Assembly: GCA_033297205.1 (NCBI GenBank)
Contig: MU859147.1
Span: forward strand, 1 to 64,000
Length of the DNA: 64,000 nt
Source: Pseudoneurospora amorphoporcata
Taxonomy: Eukaryota > Ascomycota > Sordariomycetes > Sordariales > Sordariaceae
Reading direction: 5' to 3'
Part shown: in pieces, positions 12,140 to 22,690 of the stretch
Numbering within the stretch: the first letter of the stretch is position 1
Layout: every line of letters starts with the position of its first letter
The notes under the pieces: generated by a model
Told to the model about the DNA's origin: nothing
The model's database searches: none
Seen by the model: only the letters and a program-made list of their open reading frames with translations
Program-made: the position numbers and the translations under genes

Positions 12140-12587
12140 AAGAAGTAGACGCCCCCGCTGGCTGCTCCTTATGCAATGGCTCAGGCTCCTTCCTAATAGC
12201 TCTGTCCTCTTCCTCTTAAACTTCTAACTTAGCTATAACAATACGAGACACCTCTTAAGTTTTCACCGCCAATTCCTCTTAACGCCGCTGAACCTCGGCC
12301 AGGCGGAGAATCCGATCCTGCGCTGTTTGCAGGAATGAGAGGACATAATCCTGCACCTCTCTAAGAAGTGCCGCTTGCTCACGTTTCAACTTCTCGTTCT
12401 CTGCGGCCATGCAAATTACTAGAATAGGTTAGCAAGCGACAACCAAGAAGAATCGAAAAAAACCACACTCCGAATCATAATCAATCTCCTCGCAAGAACG
12501 AGCGCTACGGACGCACTCGCCGCACTTCGCGTACCCCAGAAGCTTCTTACAAACTAAGTTACGGTCAGTACAACGTTAGCAAGGCAT
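12084..12587 (-). pseudogene. antisense Zn(II)2Cys6-like/coiled-coil accessory gene of element A
   Basis: Read on the minus strand, two exons join in frame: 12467-12587 (121 bp) and 12084-12418 (335 bp), 152 codons with the stop. The 48-bp gap between them has a GT start, a GCTAAC branch site and a TAG end. Exon 1 starts MPC and carries six Cys spaced X2, X6, X8, X2, X6, the fungal Zn(II)2Cys6 signature, with a KCGECVRSARSC core. Exon 2 is a charged heptad-rich helix of about 70 residues that ends in DWSLLDASAFS. Four codons are now TAA (codon 4 and three in exon 2), as CAA to TAA would give. The exon layout matches element C codon for codon in exon 1. Function is inferred: a DNA-binding regulator carried by the element. 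The homologue in C argues against chance. Confidence 0.65.
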
Positions 12588-12803
12588 AACTATAGAACTA
12601 AAAGAATCGATAGAAGTCAGCAAAGCCTGCCGGCGAACGGACGACGTGGTAGAACGCTTAAAGATACGGTTGGATATAATAGCGAATATAGAAAGAGAAG
12701 AACTTACTATATAATAGAAGGGACGGTGGAGAAATAAGAATAGGGCAGACGCGCCGAAGCTAACAAAGCTATCGAGGACGTCGGCTGAGGAGGGAAGGCA
12801 TCG

Positions 12804-13228
12804 TGTTACGAACTTAAGCGGCACTAGGGTCGCCCAAGACCCGACCACTCACTAGCGATAACCAGTGTAATACCCGGGAGGTTAAGCACGTGCCAGAAGG
12901 GCGCATGTAGGTGCTCACTGACGCACGGGCTCATAGTGAGCCGGGCTCACGGTGAGCCAACACCAGAGTGAGCCATCACACATTCTATAGGGTTCACGAC
13001 CGCGTGAACATCCAAGGACAGATATCTCGCAGTAGGGCGAGGAGGTATAAAGGGACTACGGGAGAACTCAGATTGTCAGATAGTTCGACAGTAGTCAATT
13101 AATCTTTATCACCGAGACACGTATAACGCTACCATACTTGTTATGAACCTTTTAGCTTCACCGAACAGCACTAATAGTCTTTACCTTTAGCTATCCCACT
13201 TAGGCAGATTAGACTGTCGTTCGTTACA
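12804..13228 (+). repeat. 3' LTR of element A
   Basis: 425 bp, starting TGTTACGAAC and ending GTTACA, with intact TG...CA ends. The TATAAAGGGA box and everything after it match the LTRs of element C. The U3 part before the TATA box is largely different in sequence. It nevertheless carries the same GGCTCAC/GTGAGCC motif several times, including CCG-GGCTCA-CGG at 12,941-12,952. Confidence 0.85.
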
Positions 13229-14349
13229 ACTAAGCCAGCCGGTTACGATTATTATAGCCAGAAAGTAAAAGATAGCAATGGCAATATCATTCAAGAGAAG
13301 GTTATACTACCTAATAACTATTACAGCACAGCGGAGAATCGCTTGGTGCGACGCAGCCTCGAATGATATCTTACAGCTATAAAAGTCGATTATAATATAG
13401 TTTGCACAACTTAATCATAATAATATATCCCTAAGAACTACTACTTAGCACGTAGGTAACCTAACTACAAGTCGTACTAGCTCCCAGCTATAAGGAAGTA
13501 GGTGAAGGCATTGGAAGATCGTGAGGTCTATAAACTAGTACCCAAAACTAGCGATATAAAGGTTTTACTTAGCAAATGGGTTTACGACGAGAAATATCTT
13601 ATTGACTAGAAGGATTGAATGGCCAAAGCTAAATAGGTAGTCTATAGTAACTTCGAAGAAAGTAATTAGGCAGTTCAAGATATTTACGCAGTAGTTGCGC
13701 ACTTGGTGAGCGTACGACTTTTCTTCACCCTTATAGTAATAAACAATTACGAGTGTTATCAATTTAATTTCAATACTACCTTTCTTAATATATTTATCCT
13801 AGAGGATATCAAATATTACGTTAAACAGCCTACAGCTCTCAAAAAATCTCTACCCGGTTATAATAAAGGAGACGTCGTCTGTCAACTCAATAAAGTACTA
13901 TACGGTCTTAAGAGATTACCCCTATACTAGTTTTAAACCCTATTACCAATCCTAAAAGGCATAGGATTTATACCTATCAGTGTAGACTTATACCTACTAA
14001 TCAACAAACAACTAAGTACCCTACTCGTATTCTACGTTAACGACCTTCTCGTTGCTGCAGTAACCGTTATTACAGTTAACGAGGTTAAAGATCATCTAGC
14101 CAGCCATTTTAAATTCAAGTAGCTAGGAGAGGTACGTACCTTTCTAGGTTATAATATCGTTAGGGATCGCTAGACTTGTACAATCTTTATATCCTAAGAA
14201 AGATATACCCGCACATTAATCGCTAAGTTTAACGACGGTAAATCCAAACTCTACAATGTTAAAACCCTACAGCCGCTGGATTATAAAATCTATAGGGTTG
14301 TCGATGTGTCTGCTAAAGAGGCCAAATCTTACCCTAAGAAGACTGGATC
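13229..14349 (+). pseudogene. Ty1/copia pol fragment, left part (reverse transcriptase)
   Basis: Conceptual translation gives copia-type reverse transcriptase: KALEDREVYKLVPK near 13,505, then LNKVLYGLKRLP near 13,887 and the catalytic box YVNDLLVAA near 14,034. In that box the first Asp of the expected YVDDLL has become Asn. Stops and AT enrichment are heavy. The frame stops at the GGATC duplication, where element C is inserted, and resumes at 21,532. The 5' half of this copia element is absent, presumably lost or displaced when element A inserted. Confidence 0.8.
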
Positions 14350-14736
14350 TATTACAAACTAATAATCAAGGACACAAGTCAACCAAGCCACCGGTACACA
14401 ATAGCCACGCGAAGGCTGGGCAATGTAACCATGGCAGGGGAAGCTCGTGGCTGGCATAGGCTCACCAGTCGAGCCAGGCTCACGACAACAGGAGCAAGCC
14501 ATAGCCATAGTGGTGAGCTAGGCTCACCACGTTACGAAGAAGCATCTAGAGCATGTAGTATAAAGGGACGACTGGAGAACTCAGATTGTCAGATAGTTCG
14601 ACAGTAGTCAATTGATCTTTATCACCGAGACACGTATAACGCTACTAGTTGTGAACCTTTTGGCTTCACCGAACAGTACTGATAGTCTTTACCTTCAGCT
14701 ATCCCACTTAGGTAGATTAGACTGCCGTTCGTCACA
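14350..14736 (+). repeat. 5' LTR of element C
   Basis: 387 bp, starting TATTACAAAC (RIP-changed TG) and ending CGTCACA. It holds one copy of an 18-bp GGCTCACCAGTCGAGCCA unit where the 3' LTR holds three. A TATAAAGGGA box is at 14,559. Confidence 0.93.
14559..14564 (+). promoter_or_regulatory. TATA box of element C LTR
   Basis: TATAAA, conserved in all three LTRs of this family. AGTAGTCAA (14603-14611), the self-priming complement, starts 44 nt downstream and is the likely region of transcript start. Confidence 0.55.
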
Positions 14737-14738
14737 CG

Positions 14739-14747
14739 TTGACTACT
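14739..14747 (+). other. probable self-priming primer-binding site, element C
   Basis: TTGACTACT lies two bases after the LTR end and is the exact reverse complement of AGTAGTCAA at 14603-14611 in the LTR. The geometry (2-nt spacer, 9 nt, partner about 44 nt after TATA) is the same as in the unrelated element B. Confidence 0.6.
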
Positions 14748-14793
14748 CCCTTTGGCCTATCTCGGATAGTACTGAAGGTATCTTCGCTTCACT

Positions 14794-16800
14794 ATGTCTT
14801 CCTCCGCCGGACCCACCACTTAGGGCGAACCCTTAAACGTTACCGCCGTGTATTAACAGCTCAAGGCTATGTAGGACTATATTAACTAGTTGGAAGTATA
14901 GCTCTAGGCCGAGTCCGGACGCCCCGAAGCGAAAGCAGGAGAAGGAACTTCTCCCAAGGAATGCAAAAGTTAAGTTATCCACACCCAGGGAGTTTGATAG
15001 CCAGTAGGCCACCCTCGCAAGGTTCCTAATTCAAATACAAACCTACTTCGACTTCTACAACGACCAGTTTGCTACTAAATATAAGAAGGTTACCTACGCA
15101 GGAACCAGGCTTATGGATAAAGCACTCACTTAGTACGAGCCTATCCTTAAGGACTACTACGAAAATAGAGACCAAGCTTCGGACTTCACCAAGAAGGTCT
15201 TAAACTCTTACGTCGCCTTTACTGAGGTACTCTCTAGGGTCTTTGGAGAAAAAGATAAGACTCGGAGGGCTTAGGAACGCCTGACCTATCTTCGACAAAC
15301 TAAGTTCGCTTTAGCCTACGTTGTACTCTTTAAGTAGGATGCGCTTCGCAGCAATATCAACGACGACGGGCTGATGCAACTGTTTTATAATAGCTTTAAG
15401 GATAGAGTTAAGGATGAACTCTATAAGGAGGATCGACCTGATTCTATCGATGCCTATATAGACAAAGCTATCCGCATCGATGACCGCTAGTTCTAGCGAG
15501 AACAAGAAAAGAAAGGTAGGACGTCTACCTTCGTTCCTCTCAGGTCCAACGGCAATAATAATAATACTAAGAAGAAGCGGACCTAGGGTACGCACATTTC
15601 TAGAACTACCTATTCTAGACTAATAGAAATCGACGCCGCCCAAGCCAACTAAGGCAAACGGGACCTCTTTCAAGTTACGTATTTTAATTATAGGAAGAAA
15701 GGGCATATAAAGAAGGATTGCCGTATCCCCAAGTAGTTGAAGTGGAAGAAAGCTGAGGCCGTAGCGGTAGAAGGGGCGAGGGTAGTCGAGATCGCTAGTA
15801 TCGACTACGACTAGGACGATTTCGAGGATGCTATAGATTGAGTTTAAGATTACGACTTCGAAGTACAATGGGATATATCTAACGAGCTTGATTAAGAGGA
15901 CCCCTAGATTTATCAGGCGCCGATATGAGAAGAAGTCAGCTATATATCTACAGTACTACTATCGACGCCTGAGACTGAAAGAAGCGATATTCGGGATTTT
16001 ATCAACCTGTACGGACCCCCTAATAACGATGCTACCGGTTATTAGATAGATCTACTGGAGGAATATTATTAGAAGAGTAAGGAAAACGAGAAGTAGGACG
16101 ACTTTTGGGAAAAGCGAGCAGTCGTTATTGAGGGGAAAAGCACTAAGGATTGGGAAGAGCTGCCCAGAACGATAAGGGCCTACCAACTAATTAAAGGAGA
16201 CACAGCCCAAATACACCCCCTACACTTCGCGTACTATTGGATGCTGTAGTTCTAATATATTACTAATGGGTGCTACGAGTATTATGGGAAGAAACGGGAC
16301 AACCGCTTCTAGCCTACTAGGAGACTAAATACGCATAGACAACCTAAGCCAGTCACCTGTACTTACAGCCGAGGCAACCCTCAAGACACCATCATTATTG
16401 ACGAATGGTTCGCGTTCAGCCTACGACCATTCGGAAAACAGGACGAGTGGCTATCCCCTAGGAGACTCGCGGCCCGACCACTCGACGTATATACCTACGT
16501 AGGATAGGGAGATGCTAACTCTCGTTAGGGATGGTGTTAAATAGCCGACTGCCCTATCCATATGAGGCAAAAAGCTAGGGCTTATAAGACGGAAGTTACC
16601 TACAATATCTAACGGATTAACGCATCCGACAGGACGGAAGACGAAGAAGCCGCCCATTTGGCTTGGTTATAAGAATACAACTCGTTGGACGAGCCGGAAC
16701 CTAAAGAAGAGGACGCTCTTAACAACTATCGCCAGGAATTAGAAAACGGCTCAAGGCCTTCAGGGAAGCCCGATAGAAATTAAATCCTTAAACGAAATAG
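14794..16800 (+). pseudogene. gag and gag-pol spacer of element C, broken
   Basis: ATG at 14,794 (MSSSAGPTT) opens a frame that shifts by one base near 14,960 in an A-run. Gag then continues in the next frame (FLIQIQTYFDFYNDQF near 15,030) with RIP-type stops. The zinc knuckle near 15,680 has lost its first two Cys to Tyr (TAT TTT AAT TAT ... CAT ... TGC) by TG-to-TA change. Between the knuckle and the protease (VDSG at 16,942) lie about 1.2 kb, far more than usual. Element A has the same spacer, so it belongs to the family. Confidence 0.75.
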
Positions 16801-16869
16801 ATTATCCGATAATATAGCCGCCGGAAACACAAGATCCAAGACCCTGTGGCATTTGCGGAGGTTGCAGCT

Positions 16870-19800
16870 GCGGAAGAAGGGAACCAAGACCAACGACTAA
16901 AGGTCGTAGCTCATTGGGGAAATTACCAAGCCCTTGCGCTAGTAGATTCCGGAGCTCAGTTAAACCTCATTTCTCCCAAGTTCGTTAACCAACTGAGGAT
17001 CCCTTGGAAATAGAAGAAGGCACCTTTTGTAGTAAAAGGACCTTTCGAAACCCAGATCGTAAAGAGGGAAACGTTACCACTTCCCATTACAATAGAAGGA
17101 AAGACGGTCAAAATCAGTTTCGACGTCGTCGATATGGGGCTATCTAAGGATATAATCCTAAGGTACCTATAGTATATTACATACAACCCAGACATTAATT
17201 GGAAGGATGGTAGCCGCTTGCGTCCTAGGACGTACCCAACCACTAATAGGAAACCCAGAGTACAGAAGGAAGCGAACTACGAAGGCGTCGTTCCTACGGC
17301 CCCACCATAAGCAATATAGGAAGTCATAATCTGTACTATTAATAGAAGTGGTAAGGTTACGGAAGAAGGGTTAGTAACGTTAGTAGAAGTATCGACAGTC
17401 AACGCTCAGCACAAGTTTGACTATTACTAGAACTAATAAGCGGAAAAGCCGAAGGTGATAATTCCTAAAGAATATCGCGGACACCCAGCTTTCGTTAATA
17501 AGCACCTTGAAGGATTACTACTACAAAGACCGTAGGACCATAAAATTAAACTTAAAGAAGGAGCCAAGCTTAAGTTCTTCAAAGTGTACTACACTAACGA
17601 GAAGCAAAACGCAGAGTTGAGGAAATACTTAGACGAAAATTTGAAACGAGGACACATTCGGGAATCCACATCGCCAATAGAGTATCCCATCCTCTTCGTG
17701 CTAAAGAAGGATGGAAAGCTGCGCCTTTGTGTCGATTACAGGCAACTGAATCAAGAGATTGTAAGAAATAATTATCCCCTACCCCTAATTTCGCGTATCC
17801 GGAGTTAATTAGGAGGAGTACAATACTTTACGCGCCTTAATCTACCCGTTGCCTACGCCTATATCCGAATTAAGGAAGGAGACGAATAGAAGACAGCATT
17901 TCGTACACCCTACGGACATTACGAATACCTCGTTATGCCCTTTAGGTTAACCAATGCACCTACGACATTCCAATCTATTATCGATTACGCGATTCGACCC
18001 TACCTCGACAAATTCGCCATTTGCTACCTAGATAACATCCTCATCTACTCCAAAACTCTTACGGAGTATAAGGAATACGTGAAGAAAGTGTTAAACGTAC
18101 TATATTAGCACAACCTTTCGGTTAATATAGAAAAGAGGAAATTCTATGTGAAGGAAACTGTATTTCTCGGATACCTAATTTTAGAGAACGAAGTTAGGAT
18201 GGAACCAAATAAGGTAGAAGCTGTGCGAAACTGGCCAATCCCTAAGAATGCGACCGATGTTCGCGGATTCTTAAAATTCACCAACTTCTATCGCATATTC
18301 ATACGCGATTATAAGAAAATTGCCAAACTACTATACGAGCTCACCAAGAAAGAGGCCGCTTTTATATAGGGAAAGGAAGAACAAGAAGCCTTCAAGGCTA
18401 TCTACGATATAGTCACCGCAGATCCGGTACTGAAACTTCCTAACCTATACAAATAATTTGAAGTTGAGACCGATGCGTTAGACTACGCTATCGGGGGACA
18501 ATTGGGACAACGTGACGACTAAGGGAAACTATATCCTATAGCTTTCTTTTCCAAAAAGCTAGAAGGACCCCGACGCAACTATCCCATCCATAACAAGGAA
18601 CTCCTAGCTATTATTGAAGCGTTTCAAGAATAGAGACCATACCTCAGTAGAACCACGTATAAAGTACAAGTCTACACCGACCACAATAATCTCCGGTACT
18701 TTACAACCACAAAGGTGCTTAACGGCCGCCAGACACGATGGGCCGAGTTCTTATCGGAGTTCAACTTTAAGATCAACTATAAGAAGGGATTAGAGAATGC
18801 CCGGGCTGATGCACTAAGCCGAAGGGCGGACCATGTAAAAGATGCAGCAGAAGCCTCTGTACCCTTATTCTAGGAACAACCAGACGGAACGCTCGTACAC
18901 CCCCTACAGGAGTGGGTAGAGTGTTGTGCCGTCCACTGAGTCAAATTGTAGGACCCCGGTTACCAGGCTACCGTTGCTACTCAAGAAGAGCGGCAAAGGT
19001 AGAAGGACAGCCCGGAAGAAGGAATCGTCCTCTAGAACGAAAAGCTATAGTACTATAATAAGGCCTACGTTTGGCCAGAGCAGCGCGAAGCTCTTATCAT
19101 AGAGATACATACGTCCAAAATAGGAGGATACATAGGTATCGCGAAAACTATAGCACGGATACGGCAACACTACGACTTTCCCAAGATGAAAAATACGGTA
19201 GCCCGAACATTGCAAGTCTGCGAGCAATGCAGCAGAACTAGGATTACAAGACACAAGCCATACGGATTTCTAGAACCTTTAGAAGTCGCAGAAAGACCGT
19301 GAAATTCGGTAACTATAGACTTCATCACCAAGTTACCATTATCTACAAACACCGCAACAGGAGTTATTTACAATAGTATCCTAGTGGTAGTAGATAGGCT
19401 GACCAAGTGGAGTTACTTCCTACCCTATAAGGAAATATAGTCAGCGGAGCAACTTGTAGATGTGATCTATCAGAACGTTACTTTGGTATACGGTTGGCCG
19501 AAGGAATGGATTATAGATAGGGATATTAAGTTCGTATCCAAGTTCTAGCAAGTATTGATAACCAAGCTCGGTACTAAGAGCAAAATGTCGACAGCACATT
19601 ACCCGCAGACCGACGGACAGACGGAAAGGATTAACCAGATCGTAGAACAATATCTAAGGAACTATGTCAATTTCGAACAAAGCGATTGGGTAGAACTATT
19701 GCCCACGGCGCAATTGGCCTACAATACCTCTCCCATGGAAACTACGAAGGTCTCACCTTTCTTCGCAAACTACAGGTATGAGCCAGAACTCTTGGAAGGA

Positions 19801-20442
19801 CCAGATACGAACGTTCCCAGGGCCTCAGTCAAGGCCGGAAAACTGTATATGTTGTACAAGAAACTCAAGGAAGAGCTAGAATACGTCCGACAAAAGATGA
19901 GCCGGTATTTCAACCTGAAAAGGCTCGAGGGACCTCGCTTTAAGGAGGGGGATAAAGTCCTTTTGTCGATTAGAAATCTCAGGATAAAGAGGCCCAGCAA
20001 GAAATTTGACGACCGACGAGTAGGACTTTTTAGAATCAAGAAGAAAATCTCTGATGTGGTATATCAACTGGACATTCCTAACACTATGAAACTAAGATCG
20101 CACTCATTCCACGTCGCACTACTAGAACCAGCACTTAAAAACGTACGAGTCAATATACAAACTAGTATTGAGGACGAGGAGGAAGAATGGGATGTGGAAT
20201 AAATCTTGGATTTAAGAATAGAAAAAGGAGAATTGGAGTACCTTATTAAGTGGGATGGATTTGGTCCCGAGGACAACATATGGAAACCCGTTCAGAATTT
20301 GAGTTGCCCTGAGAAGTTAGAGGAATTCCATCGGAGGAACCCAGATCGACCAGGGGCGAAGGACTACGCAGCTACGAATCGGGCAGAGCGGCCACGTCTA
20401 ACAAGGACCAGTCGAACGCAGGCGCAGGGGCGGAAGAGGTAG
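16870..20442 (+). pseudogene. pol of chromovirus element C, broken
   Basis: Protease VDSGAQLNLISPKFV is at 16,942. Reverse transcriptase spans about 17,570-18,140 (LFVLKKDGKLRLCVDYRQLN; box YLDNILIYS). RNase H lies near 18,430-18,830, integrase near 19,070-19,760 (TDGQTERINQIVEQYLRNY at 19,610), and the chromodomain near 20,195-20,330. The long open stretch 19,555-20,202 is the least damaged part. A TAA breaks the frame just before the chromodomain, in VE-stop-ILD. The last 71 bp overlap the antisense accessory gene. Confidence 0.9.
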
Positions 20443-20872
20443 CGACCCCCGTCGCCTGTCCCCCAGCCGGCGCACTAGCTTGTTCCCCAGTCCGCGCCCT
20501 AGCCTGCTCCTCCGCTCGTTCCTCGGCCTCCAACACTTCCAACTCCGCCATACTAAACTCCGTTAGCTCTCGACTTTTCGCGGACAAGCGCTCTTGCTCT
20601 TGTTCCAAACGGCTCAACTGAGCAGCCAACTTTTGAATGTTCTTTAAAACCTCCGCCTTTATTTGGACTATACGAGCCCTCTCTTCTAGAACGCGCGTTA
20701 CTAAAAACAAGGGTCAGCAAAGAAGAAGACGTCAGGACAAGGAAGATATACACTCGGCGTCAGTATTTATGTTCACATAAGGACGTCCGTAACGAACGTA
20801 CTCGCTATACTTCCTACCGTTAGGAAGTCGTTTGCACCTTAGGGAACGCTGAGAATAACGATGGTAAAGATT
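20372..20872 (-). pseudogene. antisense Zn(II)2Cys6-like/coiled-coil accessory gene of element C
   Basis: Homologue of the antisense gene in element A. Exon 1 is 20,752-20,872 (121 bp, 40 codons plus one base, exactly as in A) and exon 2 is 20,372-20,700 (329 bp); together they make 150 codons including the stop. The 51-bp intron has GTATAT, a GCTGAC branch site and TTTTTAG. No stop codon interrupts either exon. Instead five of the six cluster Cys are now Tyr (TGY to TAY) and the start codon position reads AAT. Exon 2 is a strong coiled coil (RLEQEQERLSAKSRELTEF) with an Ala/Gly/Pro-rich linker and the tail DWSLLDVAALPDS. RIP has therefore hit the opposite strand pattern from element A. Confidence 0.65.
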
Positions 20873-21103
20873 GCTAGGGAACCCGAACTATTTAATACGG
20901 GTTAGTAAGGACTACCGCTTCGCAATCGCTTTAGAAGGGCGTTTCTCAATACGAAACAATATGATAGTAGGAAGGGAGGATGAGGTGACAAGAAACTTAC
21001 TGTATTTAGGAGTAATGATGGGTAGATAGAATATAAGAATAGAGAAAACCTGGAGGCTAACTAATAAGCCGTCGAAGACGTCGGTTAGGGAGGGAAAGTA
21101 TCA

Positions 21104-21531
21104 TATTACGAACTAATAATTAAAGACACGGGTCAACCAAGCCACCGGTATACAATAGCTACGCGAAGGCTAGGCAATATAATTATAGCAGGGGAAGCTC
21201 GTGGCCGGCATAGGCTCACTAGTCGAGCCGGGCTCACTAGTCGAGCTAGGCTCACCAGTCGAGCTAGGCTCACGATAATAGGAGCAAGCTATGGCTATAG
21301 TAGTAAGCTAGGCTCACCACGTTACGAAGAAGCATCTAGAGCATGTAGTATAAAGGGACGACTAGAGAACTTAGATTGTCAAATAGTTCGATAGTAGTCA
21401 ATTGATCTTTATCACTGAGATACGTATAACGCTACCATACTTATTGTAAACCTTTTAGCTTCACCGAACAACACTAATAGTCTTTACCTTCAGCTATCCC
21501 ACTTAGGCAGATTAGACTGCCGTTCGTTACA
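21104..21531 (+). repeat. 3' LTR of element C
   Basis: 428 bp. It differs from the 5' LTR by transitions, a 5-bp insertion near 21,440 and two extra copies of the 18-bp GGCTCAC-AGTCGAGC unit (about 21,212-21,266). A purine tract (AGGGAAAGTATCA) precedes it. Confidence 0.93.
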
Positions 21532-22289
21532 GGATCCCTAAACTAGTTGTCGATGAACACACGGCTAAACATCTTATTTACAGTTAGTAAACTGTACGAA
21601 GCGAATAGAACTCCTACGGATAAATACTTTATTATTATCAAATACTTTAATAATATCTTTTTAAGTTTGCAGACTTGGAAATCGTATTGGGAGGCATACT
21701 ATTACCCTCAATAGCCCCATCATTTCACGCATGTGCGGACGCCTCCTTCGCAGACGACATCCCATCTAGGAAGAGTACAGCAGGCTATATAGTATTCTTT
21801 ACCTATAGTCCCGTCCTATGGAAGTCGAAGAAATAGAATCTAGTAACAACGAGCACGACTGAAGCCGAGTTTACTAATCTAGTACCAACGACAAATGCTC
21901 TTAACTGGGTAGGGGAGATGCTAGACGACCTGAACGTGGATCTGAGTCTCCAGAAGGTCAACAGGATCCTATATACAGACAACAACAATGCTAAAGATCG
22001 CGTGCTGAATTTACACGTACCAGCCAGAAACTATTACATAGATATACAGTACAAATAGCTGATTTAGGAAGTGGATAAAGGAACGTTTATAATCAAGCAT
22101 CTACTAAGCGAGGAGATGCTAGCGGATGGACTCACAAAGGCTCTCAAACTAGATAAGTACGCGAGATTTATTAAGCTGATAGGTATAGTCCAGAAGAAAG
22201 TTCCCTAGGCGTAAACACTATCACAACTATCGCCATATAAATAGTAAATAGTATAGATAGCTTCAGCGGTCTTCCGGTCTATGGAGGTG
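21532..22289 (+). pseudogene. Ty1/copia pol fragment, right part (RNase H)
   Basis: Continues the copia element beyond the element C insertion. Translation shows the copia RNase H end: DDIPSRKSTAGYIVFF near 21,750, VLWKSKK near 21,815, TSTTEAEFTNLVPTTNALNW near 21,850, and the closing KHLLSEEMLADGLTKALKLD near 22,095. Isolated TAG/TAA codons are present. Confidence 0.85.
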
Positions 22290-22460
22290 TGTTGGTGGGT
22301 CCCATGCACAGGGCACAGGCTACCTGTTTGCCCCACCCGTGCCCTAGGTTTCTAGCTCACCGTTTCTAGCCCTCCAGATCTCCCGCTTTCTTTCCTTTCC
22401 ATAGCATCATCATCACCATCTTTCATATCGATCACGTTATCCATCGCTCGTGATCTCACA
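22290..22460 (+). repeat. possible 3' LTR of the copia element
   Basis: A TGTTGGTGGG start follows a purine-rich stretch (ATGGAGGTG) and the segment ends CTCACA, giving a 171-bp TG...CA unit right after pol. The 5' LTR is not in the window, so the limits cannot be confirmed by comparison. Confidence 0.4.
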
Positions 22461-22690
22461 CCATCTCAATCTCTATGTCAAATACGCAGTAAAACGGGAA
22501 ACAAGATGGTCGAGCAACGACAATGCTACTACTCAAAGGAGTTCGGACCAAAATCGGGCACTTGGAGCATAACAGAAGGAATACAAAGTCAGAATGTAAA
22601 AAGAATAAACATGAAAAAGGGAAACAGCAGTTAAGAGTGTCCGTCCAGTTGGCAGTATGAAGTGAAAAGACGACAAAAAGGTTAGACATT
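22461..22690. other. short intergenic stretch
   Basis: No gene is seen. It holds the T-run (AAAAA on this strand at about 22,674-22,680) that would terminate RNA polymerase III transcription of the minus-strand tRNA-Val. Confidence 0.5.

Larger units (their letters stand above)
8605..13228 (+). mobile_element. Ty3/gypsy chromovirus element A, 3' part with LTR
   Basis: Resumes element A after the B insertion. It carries protease, reverse transcriptase, RNase H, integrase and a C-terminal chromodomain, then an antisense accessory gene and a 425-bp 3' LTR. It is collinear with element C throughout. Element A ends at 13,228. The five bases that follow (ACTAA) would be its target duplication, but the left copy is outside the window. 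Confidence 0.9.
14350..21531 (+). mobile_element. full-length Ty3/gypsy chromovirus, element C
   Basis: A 7.18 kb element with LTRs of 387 and 428 bp, flanked by GGATC (14345-14349 and 21532-21536). Order: LTR, probable self-priming site, gag, long spacer, protease, reverse transcriptase, RNase H, integrase, chromodomain, antisense accessory gene, purine tract, LTR. It is the same family as element A. It carries fewer stop codons than A in the 3' half, including a 215-codon open stretch over the integrase core. It is still non-autonomous. Confidence 0.95.
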
